Below are positions 18,462 through 27,973 of a stretch of 64,000 nt of DNA, piece by piece. The DNA lies in the NCBI GenBank assembly GCA_031286695.1, contig JAITTY010000002.1:62001-126000 (forward strand), read 5' to 3'. A program made the translations under genes and the position numbers. This stretch comes from Sphingobacterium sp. (GTDB taxonomy: Bacteria > Bacteroidota > Bacteroidia > Sphingobacteriales > Sphingobacteriaceae). Under the pieces are notes generated by a model. That model was not told the origin of the DNA. It saw nothing but the letters and a program-made list of their open reading frames with translations, and did not search any database. How positions within the stretch are numbered: position 1 is the stretch's first letter; every line of letters begins with the position of its first letter.

Positions 18462-18605
18462 GTTAAGAAGCTGTTAAGTCGGAACGGATTCAAAGCTGTA
18501 ATATTACACCCATAATGAATACGGGACCAATAAAAAACCTGTCTAATTGATTAAAAACCAAGATATGCTGGATTATACTGGCATTTAACCTTTTGAGTAC
18601 TGTTT

Positions 18606-21569
18606 ATGAAAAGAAATGTAAGCTATTGTACGTTATTTTTTCTGCTGAGTTTAGGTTGTTTACCTGAGTTGGAAGCCGCTACCCCTTCGATATCTAATCG
18701 TGGTACAGGCTCCTTCGGGCTACAGCTCGGATTGCGAGCAGATACTGTATCCAAAGATTCGATTATCTATTACTCTTCGGATCCTACCAAACCTTACCTA
18801 GGGGTAGATACAGTTAATATTGCTGCTGCGAAGAAGCGACCCTATCTCACGATGCAACAGATGTTGAAAGGGAACACAGCAGGAGTGTATATTCAGGAAC
18901 TTTCGGGGGAACCGGGAACAATCAAACAAAATGTATTGGTGCGTGGCTTAGCCCGCCCAATTGTTGATATTGCAGATGTCAATAAAAGCAAGCCTCTGAT
19001 CGTTATGAACGGGATTCCCTTAATTGACGATCAGACATTGAGCTATGCTATTCAGAATTATAGTCTCCAACCGATTGGTGCCGCCACGAATATCAACAGT
19101 ATTTTTAGTCTAGATAATATTGAATCTATTAATGTGCTGAAAGATTATAGTACTGCTGCTATATTTGGGCCGAGAGCTGCGAATGGTGTGATCTATATTA
19201 CCACAAAGAATGCAAAAGCTGGTCAGCGGAAAATAAGTTTCAACAGCCATTATGGCTATGCTACACCATCAAGTGTAACCACCATAAATGCTGAGTTTGA
19301 GAAGAAATTTAGGACTCCATTCTATGCTAAATATGCAAATGAGAGCCAATTGGCAGCTTATCCCGCTTACCTGAGCGATTCTTCAAACGTTAACTTTTAT
19401 GGCCCTTCCAACTGGACCGATCTTTATTATAAAGCGAAGCCCATTTACGATATCAATGGTAGTTTGGAGGGTGGTTCCGAGCGTGCTAACTTTCGTTTTT
19501 TTGGTAATTATGCCGGTGATGCCGGTGCTGCGGACGAAACAAGTCTAAATCGCTACCAAGCGGCATTTTACCTGAATATGTTGCCTATAAGATGGTTGAC
19601 GATATCGAGTATGATTCAAGGAACACGCATGAACAGGGATAGAAACCGTTCGATCACTGAGCGTTTGGGAGAGACTGCTTATATCCCGGATTTATCTACT
19701 CCTTTGTCTCCCAATAAAGATTTGTATGGACTGTACGTGGATGAGTATAAAAAATCCTTGGATGAAAATAATATCACCAGTTTGCTGGGGTCCTTTGCTT
19801 TAAATTTTGCTATCCTTAAAAACTTAAATTTCGCGCCTAAATTATACCTGGATTATAACGAGAATGTTCGTAACGTGTTTTGGCCATCAACCTTGATGTC
19901 AGGAAACAATTACGTTTCGAATTACTATGGCTATAATGAACGAATGGCTTTTGACAATACATTGAACTATCGTTATACCCTCAATGATAAAAGCAATTTG
20001 TTAGTGGAGGCCGGATTTAGCTACCAATCAGATAAGCAGAAGTATAATTTTATTCAAGGCTATAAAGGACCGAATGATTTTATCAAGGTAAATGTCGTTG
20101 AAGGCGATAGCCAAAAATCCAATTATCTAAAGTCCGTAGGATTTATACCTTATTACTATCAGGATCGGATGGATTTTAGATTGGCGTCAGCTTATTTCCG
20201 AGGAACTTATGCCATTGATCGAGTTTTAAAAATCGGCGCTCTCGTTCGGCGAGATGGATCTTCAGCAGTACAAAAAGACCATAGATGGTTTACCTCTTTC
20301 GCGTTCAATGGTGAATATGACTTTAATTCAGTTATTAAAAGCGACAACATTGGTGGTCTTAAGATATTGGCGTCTTGGGGACGTTTGGGTAACCTTCCAT
20401 CCACTGATATTGAAGCGGCGGGGCCGCAATATGGTACAGAACTGGGCTGGAGTTCCAATAAAAACGTCATTTCCTACAATGGAATAGGTACAATTAGCAG
20501 ACCTTATCAGTCTGGTTGGGTAGGTTACGACCTGCCTTGGGCCTATACGGATATGTTTAATGCCGGCATTGATTTCGCTTTGAAAGGTGACAAAATCACT
20601 TCCCGTGTAGAGTTTTACAATAAAGATAACAAAGATGTTGTGTTTACAGTGCCTACTGTCGCTGAATCTGGTTATCAGTATGAACGGTTGAGCGGCATGG
20701 CCATCAACAACAAAGGGGTGGATTTTACGTTGAATTTCAATTTTCCTGCTGCTACTGATCGTTTATCCTGGAATAGTTCCTTTAATATCGCTTACAATAC
20801 CAATCAGCTAAAAGCCCTACCTCGTGGTTTGCAGGAGATAGAAATTGGTAATAGAAAGCTTGCTGTGGGTAATCGCATCGATCAATTTTGGGTGTTGAAA
20901 AATCAGGGGATCTATGAAAACGATCTGGATGTTCCTGTAAATACAGATCATAAAATTTTGACCTATAACGGTACAGCCATGAAAGGCGGTGATCCACGCT
21001 GGGAAGATACAAATGGCGATTTTGATATCAATGATAAGGATCGTGTTTTAATGGGTAATTACATTCCTAAGTTTACGGGTGGATTCTATAATAGATTCGG
21101 ATGGAACAACTTTGACCTAAGTTTCTTATTGTACTTTAACCTGAAAAAAGATGCGTTAAATGCACAGGCAGCGCGGTATTTTGATTTCGCGAACCAAGAT
21201 GAGGGTCATTCGCTTAGCTCAGTGCGGGACATTACCTATTGGGAAAAGAACTTTGATGAAAAGGCCTATCCTTTATATAACCCATGGTCTCCAGTATCAC
21301 CCTATCAAGCGGAGCAGGATATGTTTTTGGAAGATGCATCTTTTGTGAAATTGCGTAATCTGACATTCGGTTATGATTTTACGTCGATGGTCAAAAAGTC
21401 GAATACGCGCTTTTCTAAATTTTACCTCTATCTCAGTGGAAGCAATTTGCTTACGCTCACAAAATATTCGGGACGTGACCCAGAGTTGATAAACTTCTTT
21501 GGGTATGACACAGGCGAAGGACTGAGATTACCCAAAACGATTGTATTAGGTATTAAGCTAGATTTTTAA
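18606..21569 (+). CDS. SusC-like TonB-dependent receptor, short form without STN or regulatory domain
   Basis: A 987-residue receptor opening the 12-gene operon. The signal peptide ends near residue 24. Unlike the SusC proteins of the minus-strand loci it has neither an STN nor a carboxypeptidase-regulatory-like domain: the plug begins about residue 80 (MLKGNTAGVYIQELSGEPGT, NVLVRGLARP, INVLKDYSTAAIFGPRAANGVIYI). The barrel ends in GIKLDF. Lack of STN means it should not signal through FecR, fitting the absence of sigma/FecR genes here. Its closest relative in the window is the SusC at 52790-55729, with the same layout. SusD starts 9 bases after its stop. Confidence 0.94.
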   Translation: MKRNVSYCTLFFLLSLGCLPELEAATPSISNRGTGSFGLQLGLRADTVSKDSIIYYSSDPTKPYLGVDTVNIAAAKKRPYLTMQQMLKGNTAGVYIQELSGEPGTIKQNVLVRGLARPIVDIADVNKSKPLIVMNGIPLIDDQTLSYAIQNYSLQPIGAATNINSIFSLDNIESINVLKDYSTAAIFGPRAANGVIYITTKNAKAGQRKISFNSHYGYATPSSVTTINAEFEKKFRTPFYAKYANESQLAAYPAYLSDSSNVNFYGPSNWTDLYYKAKPIYDINGSLEGGSERANFRFFGNYAGDAGAADETSLNRYQAAFYLNMLPIRWLTISSMIQGTRMNRDRNRSITERLGETAYIPDLSTPLSPNKDLYGLYVDEYKKSLDENNITSLLGSFALNFAILKNLNFAPKLYLDYNENVRNVFWPSTLMSGNNYVSNYYGYNERMAFDNTLNYRYTLNDKSNLLVEAGFSYQSDKQKYNFIQGYKGPNDFIKVNVVEGDSQKSNYLKSVGFIPYYYQDRMDFRLASAYFRGTYAIDRVLKIGALVRRDGSSAVQKDHRWFTSFAFNGEYDFNSVIKSDNIGGLKILASWGRLGNLPSTDIEAAGPQYGTELGWSSNKNVISYNGIGTISRPYQSGWVGYDLPWAYTDMFNAGIDFALKGDKITSRVEFYNKDNKDVVFTVPTVAESGYQYERLSGMAINNKGVDFTLNFNFPAATDRLSWNSSFNIAYNTNQLKALPRGLQEIEIGNRKLAVGNRIDQFWVLKNQGIYENDLDVPVNTDHKILTYNGTAMKGGDPRWEDTNGDFDINDKDRVLMGNYIPKFTGGFYNRFGWNNFDLSFLLYFNLKKDALNAQAARYFDFANQDEGHSLSSVRDITYWEKNFDEKAYPLYNPWSPVSPYQAEQDMFLEDASFVKLRNLTFGYDFTSMVKKSNTRFSKFYLYLSGSNLLTLTKYSGRDPELINFFGYDTGEGLRLPKTIVLGIKLDF

Positions 21570-21578
21570 GGAGAGTTA

Positions 21579-23129
21579 ATGATGAAAACAATACAACAAA
21601 ACGTGCGGAAATGTAGCAAATTGAGTATGCTACTGATTGCTTTTGCTGCGGCGAGCCCATTGTTATCTGGTTGCAGCAGCATGCTGGACGTTGACTCCAG
21701 GCATATTGTCAACGAAGAGAACAAGTGGAAAGATATTAACGATGCACGAAGCTCACTTATGGGAGTTTATGGTTTATTGCGTACTGCTTTGGCACAAGAT
21801 AATGGCTATTGGATGTACGGCGAGCTAAGATCCGGGGATTTTTCGGCGGTTAATAAAAGAGACTTGGATGTTATTATAGCTGGCGAGCTAAATTCATCTT
21901 ATCCCTTAATACAAAAATTGAGCAACTGGCGTAAATTCTATGCGGTGATCAATGCGGCCAATCTATTTATCGAAAATTCCAGCAGGATTGTTCCCCTAGA
22001 TGCACAATATACTGCGCTGAACAATAAGATCGATATAGCTCAAATGCGGGTTATCAAGGGGTTTTGCTATTATCTTTTGGCACGTACCTGGGGCGATGTG
22101 CCTATCTGGGATAAGTCTTATGAAGGCAATTTTCCCAATATTAAAGCTTCCCCAGAAAAGGAGGTTCTGGCTTATGCCGAAAATCAGATCAAATCAATCA
22201 AAGATGAGTTGCCTTTTATTTATGGTAGTGAGACAGATCCTATATACCCGACATTAAATTACCATGGTTCCAATCGTGATCAATGGAATGGTGTACTTTT
22301 TAATCGTTTGTCGGCAAATACAATTTTGGCACATATTGCCGCTTGGTCAGGTAATTATTTGGAAGCATCAGTTTATGCGGATTATGTCCTTACTAATGCA
22401 AGTAAATCTGGGGCGACATTCAACTTGTCCAGCAATATTACCGCTGCAAATGGTTTTTTCTATAATTCATCCAATTCGCAGTTGGTTGCATTTCCATTTA
22501 AATGGGCTGCGGGAGAAGCGTCGTATGAAGGACATTTGGAGCAATTAACATTAGCAAGCCCATTGGTGTCGAAAGCGACCCCAGATATCTATATTCCAAA
22601 TGATCATATTATCCAGGTTTTTACAGAAGACAACGATGTCCGATATAATATCGCCAAGGATGGGACGATTGCATCGACTTATTTTTCTAATATCGGCGGT
22701 CAATACCCCATCTTCAGCAAAATTAAAGTTATCCGGGAAGGCGTTTCGGGTGCAGATGGTTCTTTGCCATTATTTAGCTCAGCTATAGTCTTTTCACGTT
22801 TGGAAGAAATCGCGTTACTCCGTGCAGAGGCACTCGTTGTATTGGGACAGCAGGATTTGGCCAAAGGGTTGTTGGACCAAGTACGTAAAAGCAGGGGACT
22901 AAATGATTCGCCAAGTGATGCCGATCTGTTGGATGAAATATTCGCCGAGCGCAGAAGAGAACTTTTGGGAGAAGGCTGGCGTTGGTATGATTTAGTCCGT
23001 TACAAGAAATTAAAGCGGAATGATCCCGAATTTAATAAACTTATTGATGGAAAGGGCATATTCTGGCCCATTGCACAAGAGGTACTGAATAATAATAGCC
23101 AATTAAATCAAAATTCATTTTGGAAATAA
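21579..23129 (+). CDS. SusD/RagB-family substrate-binding lipoprotein
   Basis: A 516-residue SusD protein with lipobox L29-S30-G31-C32 and the following SSMLDVDSRHIVNEENKW. The C-terminal signature is intact: LEEIALLRAEALVVLGQ, LLDQVRKSRGL, and EIFAERRRELLGEGWRWYDLVRYK. It partners the short SusC just upstream. It is paralogous to the SusD at 55741-57255, which shares the order of segments and the phrase GVYGL or GIYGL near the N-terminus. Only one base separates its stop from the next start, so the genes are translated from one message. Confidence 0.94.
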   Translation: MMKTIQQNVRKCSKLSMLLIAFAAASPLLSGCSSMLDVDSRHIVNEENKWKDINDARSSLMGVYGLLRTALAQDNGYWMYGELRSGDFSAVNKRDLDVIIAGELNSSYPLIQKLSNWRKFYAVINAANLFIENSSRIVPLDAQYTALNNKIDIAQMRVIKGFCYYLLARTWGDVPIWDKSYEGNFPNIKASPEKEVLAYAENQIKSIKDELPFIYGSETDPIYPTLNYHGSNRDQWNGVLFNRLSANTILAHIAAWSGNYLEASVYADYVLTNASKSGATFNLSSNITAANGFFYNSSNSQLVAFPFKWAAGEASYEGHLEQLTLASPLVSKATPDIYIPNDHIIQVFTEDNDVRYNIAKDGTIASTYFSNIGGQYPIFSKIKVIREGVSGADGSLPLFSSAIVFSRLEEIALLRAEALVVLGQQDLAKGLLDQVRKSRGLNDSPSDADLLDEIFAERRRELLGEGWRWYDLVRYKKLKRNDPEFNKLIDGKGIFWPIAQEVLNNNSQLNQNSFWK

Positions 23130-23130
23130 T

Positions 23131-23799
23131 ATGAAAACTATAAGAAAATATTTTGGTGTCGGAATATTCGGTTTACTGTTTGGTTTTATGCTGACAAGTT
23201 GCAATAAAACTGAAGGTTATTATGATTTTCAAAATCAAGAAAATCTATTCTCCGGAAATACCATAGCATATTTCGAATCCAAACCTGAGGTCTATGATTC
23301 CTTGATGCATGTATTGGCCTTTTTTCCCGAACTCAAAAATCAGCTGGCTACAGATAGCTTAACTGTCTTTGCACCGACTAATGCGTCATTTCAGTCTGCA
23401 ATCAACAATTTCAATTTGATCAGAAAGAATCAGAAGAAATCGCCCTTGTATATCAGAGATCTAGATAAGGATCAGCTGGATACTCTATTGAGCAAGTATA
23501 TCGTGAAGGGACTCGTAACAACAGATTCCATGCTTTATGTTGACGGTCTTTTTGTGCATACTTTGAAACATGAACAACCTATGCACGCACAACGCGTGAA
23601 ACAAGAAGCATCTGGATTGGTGGATGGTGGATTGGTCACCGTGTTCTATAGTGATACAAAGGGATCCAATTTTACCCAATATTGGACGCGTTCCGCGACA
23701 CAAGCTGTTAATATTAAGACGCAAAATGGTGTCGTTCATATCTTGGCCAATGGTCATGAGTTCGGATTCGGTGAATTCTTAAACCGCTTTAACCTGTAA
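23131..23799 (+). CDS. Fasciclin (Fas1) domain lipoprotein
   Basis: A 222-residue lipoprotein with lipobox L21-T22-S23-C24. Residues about 40-215 form one Fas1 domain: the opening YFESKPEVYDSLMHVL, the first conserved motif DSLTVFAPTNASFQSAINNF, and the second GVVHILANGHEFGF near the end. Fas1 domains mediate adhesion or binding and have no enzymatic activity. It begins one base after the SusD stop and ends two bases before the DUF5007 gene. Placement after SusD is shared with two more Fas1 genes in this window, which suggests an accessory subunit of the SusCD complex. Confidence 0.85.
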   Translation: MKTIRKYFGVGIFGLLFGFMLTSCNKTEGYYDFQNQENLFSGNTIAYFESKPEVYDSLMHVLAFFPELKNQLATDSLTVFAPTNASFQSAINNFNLIRKNQKKSPLYIRDLDKDQLDTLLSKYIVKGLVTTDSMLYVDGLFVHTLKHEQPMHAQRVKQEASGLVDGGLVTVFYSDTKGSNFTQYWTRSATQAVNIKTQNGVVHILANGHEFGFGEFLNRFNL

Positions 23800-23801
23800 T
23801 T

Positions 23802-24785
23802 ATGAATCGAAAATATATTCAATTAATGTTCCTTGCAGTTGTATTGCTCTTTTCTGGCTGTAAGAAAAACTTTCCATCCGATTTAGATGCGTTTAGTTTG
23901 GATATGAACTTTACACAGACGGAATTTAAACCAATTTTAGGGCAAACAACGCAATTTCAGGATATTTTTAATGCCGGTGAATCTACCTTACCCTTGAGTT
24001 TCCGAATTTCTGCCGTCCGCACCTTTGAAGGCAAGGAAGCGCCGGAGCTGCTAAAATTGTTTCCGGTATCCATCTGGAAGCAACCTTATACGGGGACTGA
24101 AAAATCTTTAGCAGAAATACAGGCAAAAAGGGATACAGTAATGCGGCCCCTTTGGGAGATCGCACAGCATTCGGGCAATTTAACGATGCATGGTACAAGT
24201 AATTCTACTGTGTTGAAATCGTATCCAGATTCCGGTTATTATTTTGATGTAGAAGTAAGTAGTAATGGCGGGAGTAGATTCTTTAAGAATATGTTGTTGA
24301 CGCCATTGAAAGAACAACCTTACGCTCCTTTTGTTGAGAGTGGGATTTTACGTCCGACAATAACAATGAATTTGTTGGGAGATTCCACCCGAACCCCAGT
24401 GCAACCCCAAATATGGTTCTATAAAAAAGGCGAAGGAAGTTCGCTAAGTTTTAAATTCCTTGGACCGGACCTGCAACCGATAAAATTGTCAAGGTTCAAT
24501 AATACCGATTGGGACCGGTTGGTGCATGGTTTCAATAAAACGTTTGATAAAGATTCTACCTCGGTACGTTATGATGTAGCCTATCCTATTCCATTGGTTC
24601 CCACATTAGCCACAGAATGGACTTCAGGTGGGCGGGCTTCGACTTCCTTTACTTTTACAAGGATTGCATTCGGCGGAATTCGAGAATTTTCAGGAGTACG
24701 ATTCGATTTCAATATTTATGAAAAGGGAGATTGGGAGATTATATTTTTCTTCCCTGATGAGGCTCCTTTATTTGACAACGATTAA
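23802..24785 (+). CDS. DUF5007-like lipoprotein
   Basis: A 327-residue lipoprotein with lipobox F17-S18-G19-C20. I assign it to DUF5007 from its length, composition and place between a Fas1 gene and a SusC gene; the family name is from memory and not certain. Recognisable segments shared with its paralogue at 58387-59505 are the PILGQTTQ or PVLGRTSR block, the YTGTEKSLAEIQAKRD block, LVHGFN, YDVAYPIPL and the ending KGDWEIIFFF. No catalytic motif is seen. It starts 2 bases after the Fas1 stop and ends 2 bases before the next SusC. Confidence 0.7.
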   Translation: MNRKYIQLMFLAVVLLFSGCKKNFPSDLDAFSLDMNFTQTEFKPILGQTTQFQDIFNAGESTLPLSFRISAVRTFEGKEAPELLKLFPVSIWKQPYTGTEKSLAEIQAKRDTVMRPLWEIAQHSGNLTMHGTSNSTVLKSYPDSGYYFDVEVSSNGGSRFFKNMLLTPLKEQPYAPFVESGILRPTITMNLLGDSTRTPVQPQIWFYKKGEGSSLSFKFLGPDLQPIKLSRFNNTDWDRLVHGFNKTFDKDSTSVRYDVAYPIPLVPTLATEWTSGGRASTSFTFTRIAFGGIREFSGVRFDFNIYEKGDWEIIFFFPDEAPLFDND

Positions 24786-24787
24786 CC

Positions 24788-27700
24788 ATGAAAAACCAAA
24801 TGAGAAGATATATACTAATTACTTGTTTACTATTGATCGTTAGGCTTGTCACGGCGCAAGAAACGGTGAATTTAGCAGGTTTCGTGCAAGATCAGACCAC
24901 ACGAAGTGGTGTTTCTGATGTAACTATTAGGTCCACCAAATTGAATAAAGCACTGGGGTCGTCAGACAAAAGAGGATCTTTTAAAGTGACTGCTCCGAAA
25001 GATGATATTCTAATTTTTACAAGTACAGGCTATAAGACTACAACACAATCATTGGTAGATCGAAAAGCATTCATCTTTACTATTTACATGACTAGGGATG
25101 AAAACATGTTGAAGGAAGTCGTTGTTCAGGGATTTATGACGCGTAGACGCGAGACCTTGACAGGTTCATCGATGACCATCGACGGTAAACAGCTACAGGA
25201 CAATCCTGTTTCCAATGTGACTGAATTGTTGCAAGGAAAAGTGGCGGGGATGAATGTTCAGGTCAATAGCGGTCAACCTGGAGTGAGAGCATCGGTCTTA
25301 GTACGTGGTTTATCCAATATTTCAGTTAGCGGATCAGGGCAAGACGCTTTTTTGACACCAACCTCGCCATTATATATTGTGGATGGTGTGCCTGTTGATG
25401 ACAATACAGACTTTCAATATGGATTTAACAGTGCAGGTGCGGGTATTAGCCCGATTTCACTAATTCCCCCAGAGGATATACAGTCTGTTGACGTCTTGAA
25501 AGATGCTGCAGCTACAGCACTATACGGTTCTAGGGGGGCATATGGGGTCATCCGGATTACTACAAAAAGAGGGCTTTCCAAGGTTCCAATTATCCAGTAT
25601 TCGACCAATCAATTTTTTAATATGCCACCTCGATTACGGAATGTTTTGGGCGGAAAAAACGAACGTCTCTCGCGGATCAATCAAATATTGGGGTATTCGG
25701 GCGGTTATTATCACGGTCGGGATCTGATTTTTGACAATCAAATACTTTCGGATAGCCTCAACCCATATTTCAATAATTCGACGAATTGGCAAGATGTATT
25801 TTACCGACCGACGTATAGTCAGTCGCACAACGTAAATGCTTCTGGTGGTGATGCGACATTCAATTATAAGATTAATGGTCAGTACTTTACACAAAAAGGT
25901 ATTGTGCAAAATACTGGTTTCGATCGTTATACCTTGACGATGAACTCGGAGTACCGACCAACTGATCGTTTTCGCATGTTTGTGAATATGGCCGGAAATA
26001 TTGGCCGTCAGCAGACGGGTACAGGAACTGCCGTTAGTCAGGGAGGGGTAGCTAATTCGGCATCTGCTTCGTCCTTGCTTCCGGCCCCAAATTCACCTTT
26101 TGTTGATCCAACGGTGGCCGCGAGCATCTTGGGACGCAACGATAACCGAATGACAGATATCAAATCCAATGTCGAATTGGAATATGAACTTATCCCCGGA
26201 TTGCGCGCAAAAAATAACTTTAGTTACAATTACATTAGTGATCGTACGGATAATTTTTCACCAGGTATCTCGAACAATAATATTTCCAAACTATATAATT
26301 ACGACTCGCAGCGGAATACTATCTATAATATGGCGCAGCTGACCTATATTAAATCTTGGGGTCCTGAGGATAAGCATATTCTGACTACTTATGTGTTTAA
26401 TGAGTTAAACCTCATGAATTTGAAAGCGAAAGCGCAGGAAAAAACAGGTTTTGGTAATGATCAGCTGGAAGGCCCCTTAGGCTATGGTTCATCAAAAGGT
26501 GGTGTTTTAAATAATGCGTCGGATGTGCGTTCTGCGGGATTTGCCGGAGCATTAAGCTATAATTATATGTCTAAGTATATTGTGGATTTTACCTATCGTT
26601 TTGATAAATCCTCAAGTGTTGGCCCAGATGTTCCATGGCAAAAAAATCCATCTATTTCTGCAAGATGGAATATGCAGAAGGAAAGCTTCTTGAAAGATGC
26701 TGCAGAAAATTGGTTGGATTACCTGTCCCTCCGTGCCGGTTGGGGTAAAAATATTGTACCTACCGGAACTGTATTTGACGCCAATGGTAAATATATTTTT
26801 ACAGGAGAATTTAATAATAACCCAACCATTGGATTTGATTGGGGACAAATGCCGAATAGTAAGTTGATTCCTTCAACAACGACATCAACCAGTTTGGCCG
26901 TGGAGGCGGGTATTTTAAACAATAGGATTACCACAATTCAAGAGTTTTATTACAAACAAGTGGATAACATGCTATGGGAACGCAATCTAGCGGATCACAA
27001 TGGTTATAGTATGCTGAAAGGGAATGATGTGAGTATGGTGAACTATGGTTATGAATTTACGTTCATGTTTAGGCCGCTTCCACAAAATAGCCCGGTCAAT
27101 TGGAATATTTCGTTGAATGGCGCTATTAATAATGATATTCTAACACGCCTTCCAGATAATGCAAGACAATATATTGTTCGAGATAATAGTGGCAATGGCT
27201 TCGATACCTATTATCGCCTTGGCCGCAATAGTATGTCTTATTTATTGTACGATTATCGTGGGGTATTCCCAACCAATGAGTCCGTGCCAATGAATCCTGA
27301 AACCGGTGAAACCTACAAAACGATCCGGGATGGGAAAACCTATTATTTTCAGGCAGGTGATCCGTACTGGACAGATTTAAATGGTGATTATATACTTGAT
27401 GATCGCGATCGGGTAATCGTTGGAAATGCACAGCCAAAGGTAACTGGTGGTTTGTCGACTTTTATCCAATACAAGAACATGAGCTTAAACGTCAATACAT
27501 CCTATACCTTAAAACGTGATGTGATCAATGCGGCTATGGCTGGTCAGATGAATTCTTATGGTAACCCTTTATTTGGAGATACACGTGGGCAGAAAAATTC
27601 GGCACTCTTACCGATGGATGGTTATGATTTTTGGACATATTACGGCGATAACACATTTTTACCCAATCCATTTGATTATTCACGAAATGGTGGTGTAAAA

Positions 27701-27967
27701 CCTTTCCGCCCAAATCAGACCTTATTTTTGGAAGATGGATCTTATTGGAAAATCAATAGCATTACGGTAGCTTATAATTTTCCTCGCCAATGGACGTCGA
27801 AATATAAGATTACTTCCTTGCGTGTTTATGGTACCGCCAATAATGTGTACACCTTTTCTAAATACACGGGCCCCAACCCAGAGGGTGTAACGGCGATGGG
27901 ATACGACCGATCAGATGGCTATCCGACACCAAAAACATACACCGTTGGTCTAAATGTTCAATTCTAA
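24788..27967 (+). CDS. SusC/RagA TonB-dependent receptor with regulatory-like domain, no STN
   Basis: A 1059-residue receptor, the second SusC of the operon. After a signal peptide of about 23 residues comes a carboxypeptidase-regulatory-like domain (about 28-102), the segment LKEVVVQG (108-115), a plug with QGKVAGMNVQVNSGQPG, VRGLSNISVSGSG and VDVLKDAAATALYGSRGAYGVI, then the beta-barrel ending in VGLNVQF. It has no STN domain, so FecR-type signalling is not expected. The SusC at 59517-62672 is its positional and sequence counterpart in the second module. SusD follows after 6 bases. Confidence 0.95.
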   Translation: MKNQMRRYILITCLLLIVRLVTAQETVNLAGFVQDQTTRSGVSDVTIRSTKLNKALGSSDKRGSFKVTAPKDDILIFTSTGYKTTTQSLVDRKAFIFTIYMTRDENMLKEVVVQGFMTRRRETLTGSSMTIDGKQLQDNPVSNVTELLQGKVAGMNVQVNSGQPGVRASVLVRGLSNISVSGSGQDAFLTPTSPLYIVDGVPVDDNTDFQYGFNSAGAGISPISLIPPEDIQSVDVLKDAAATALYGSRGAYGVIRITTKRGLSKVPIIQYSTNQFFNMPPRLRNVLGGKNERLSRINQILGYSGGYYHGRDLIFDNQILSDSLNPYFNNSTNWQDVFYRPTYSQSHNVNASGGDATFNYKINGQYFTQKGIVQNTGFDRYTLTMNSEYRPTDRFRMFVNMAGNIGRQQTGTGTAVSQGGVANSASASSLLPAPNSPFVDPTVAASILGRNDNRMTDIKSNVELEYELIPGLRAKNNFSYNYISDRTDNFSPGISNNNISKLYNYDSQRNTIYNMAQLTYIKSWGPEDKHILTTYVFNELNLMNLKAKAQEKTGFGNDQLEGPLGYGSSKGGVLNNASDVRSAGFAGALSYNYMSKYIVDFTYRFDKSSSVGPDVPWQKNPSISARWNMQKESFLKDAAENWLDYLSLRAGWGKNIVPTGTVFDANGKYIFTGEFNNNPTIGFDWGQMPNSKLIPSTTTSTSLAVEAGILNNRITTIQEFYYKQVDNMLWERNLADHNGYSMLKGNDVSMVNYGYEFTFMFRPLPQNSPVNWNISLNGAINNDILTRLPDNARQYIVRDNSGNGFDTYYRLGRNSMSYLLYDYRGVFPTNESVPMNPETGETYKTIRDGKTYYFQAGDPYWTDLNGDYILDDRDRVIVGNAQPKVTGGLSTFIQYKNMSLNVNTSYTLKRDVINAAMAGQMNSYGNPLFGDTRGQKNSALLPMDGYDFWTYYGDNTFLPNPFDYSRNGGVKPFRPNQTLFLEDGSYWKINSITVAYNFPRQWTSKYKITSLRVYGTANNVYTFSKYTGPNPEGVTAMGYDRSDGYPTPKTYTVGLNVQF

Positions 27968-27973
27968 TCGAAG

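Larger units (their letters stand above)
17955..18605. other. Intergenic region holding a sulfatase relic and operator-like palindromes
   Basis: This 650-base stretch separates the minus-strand sigma operon from the plus-strand 12-gene operon. It contains the sulfatase remnant (18115-18335), an AACGTT-centred palindrome (18428-18441), the perfect palindrome GCAATCGATTGC (18450-18461) and the motif ACCAATAAAAAAC (18526-18538). The only sizeable plus-strand reading frame, at 18091-18276, is the antisense of the sulfatase relic and is not a gene. No clear Bacteroidota promoter was identified. Confidence 0.7.

Noticed and set aside
18606..18663. Lipoprotein signal in the first SusC of module A because of an SLGC segment
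   Set aside because: SusC proteins are integral outer membrane barrels; a signal peptidase I site at LEAA fits better.
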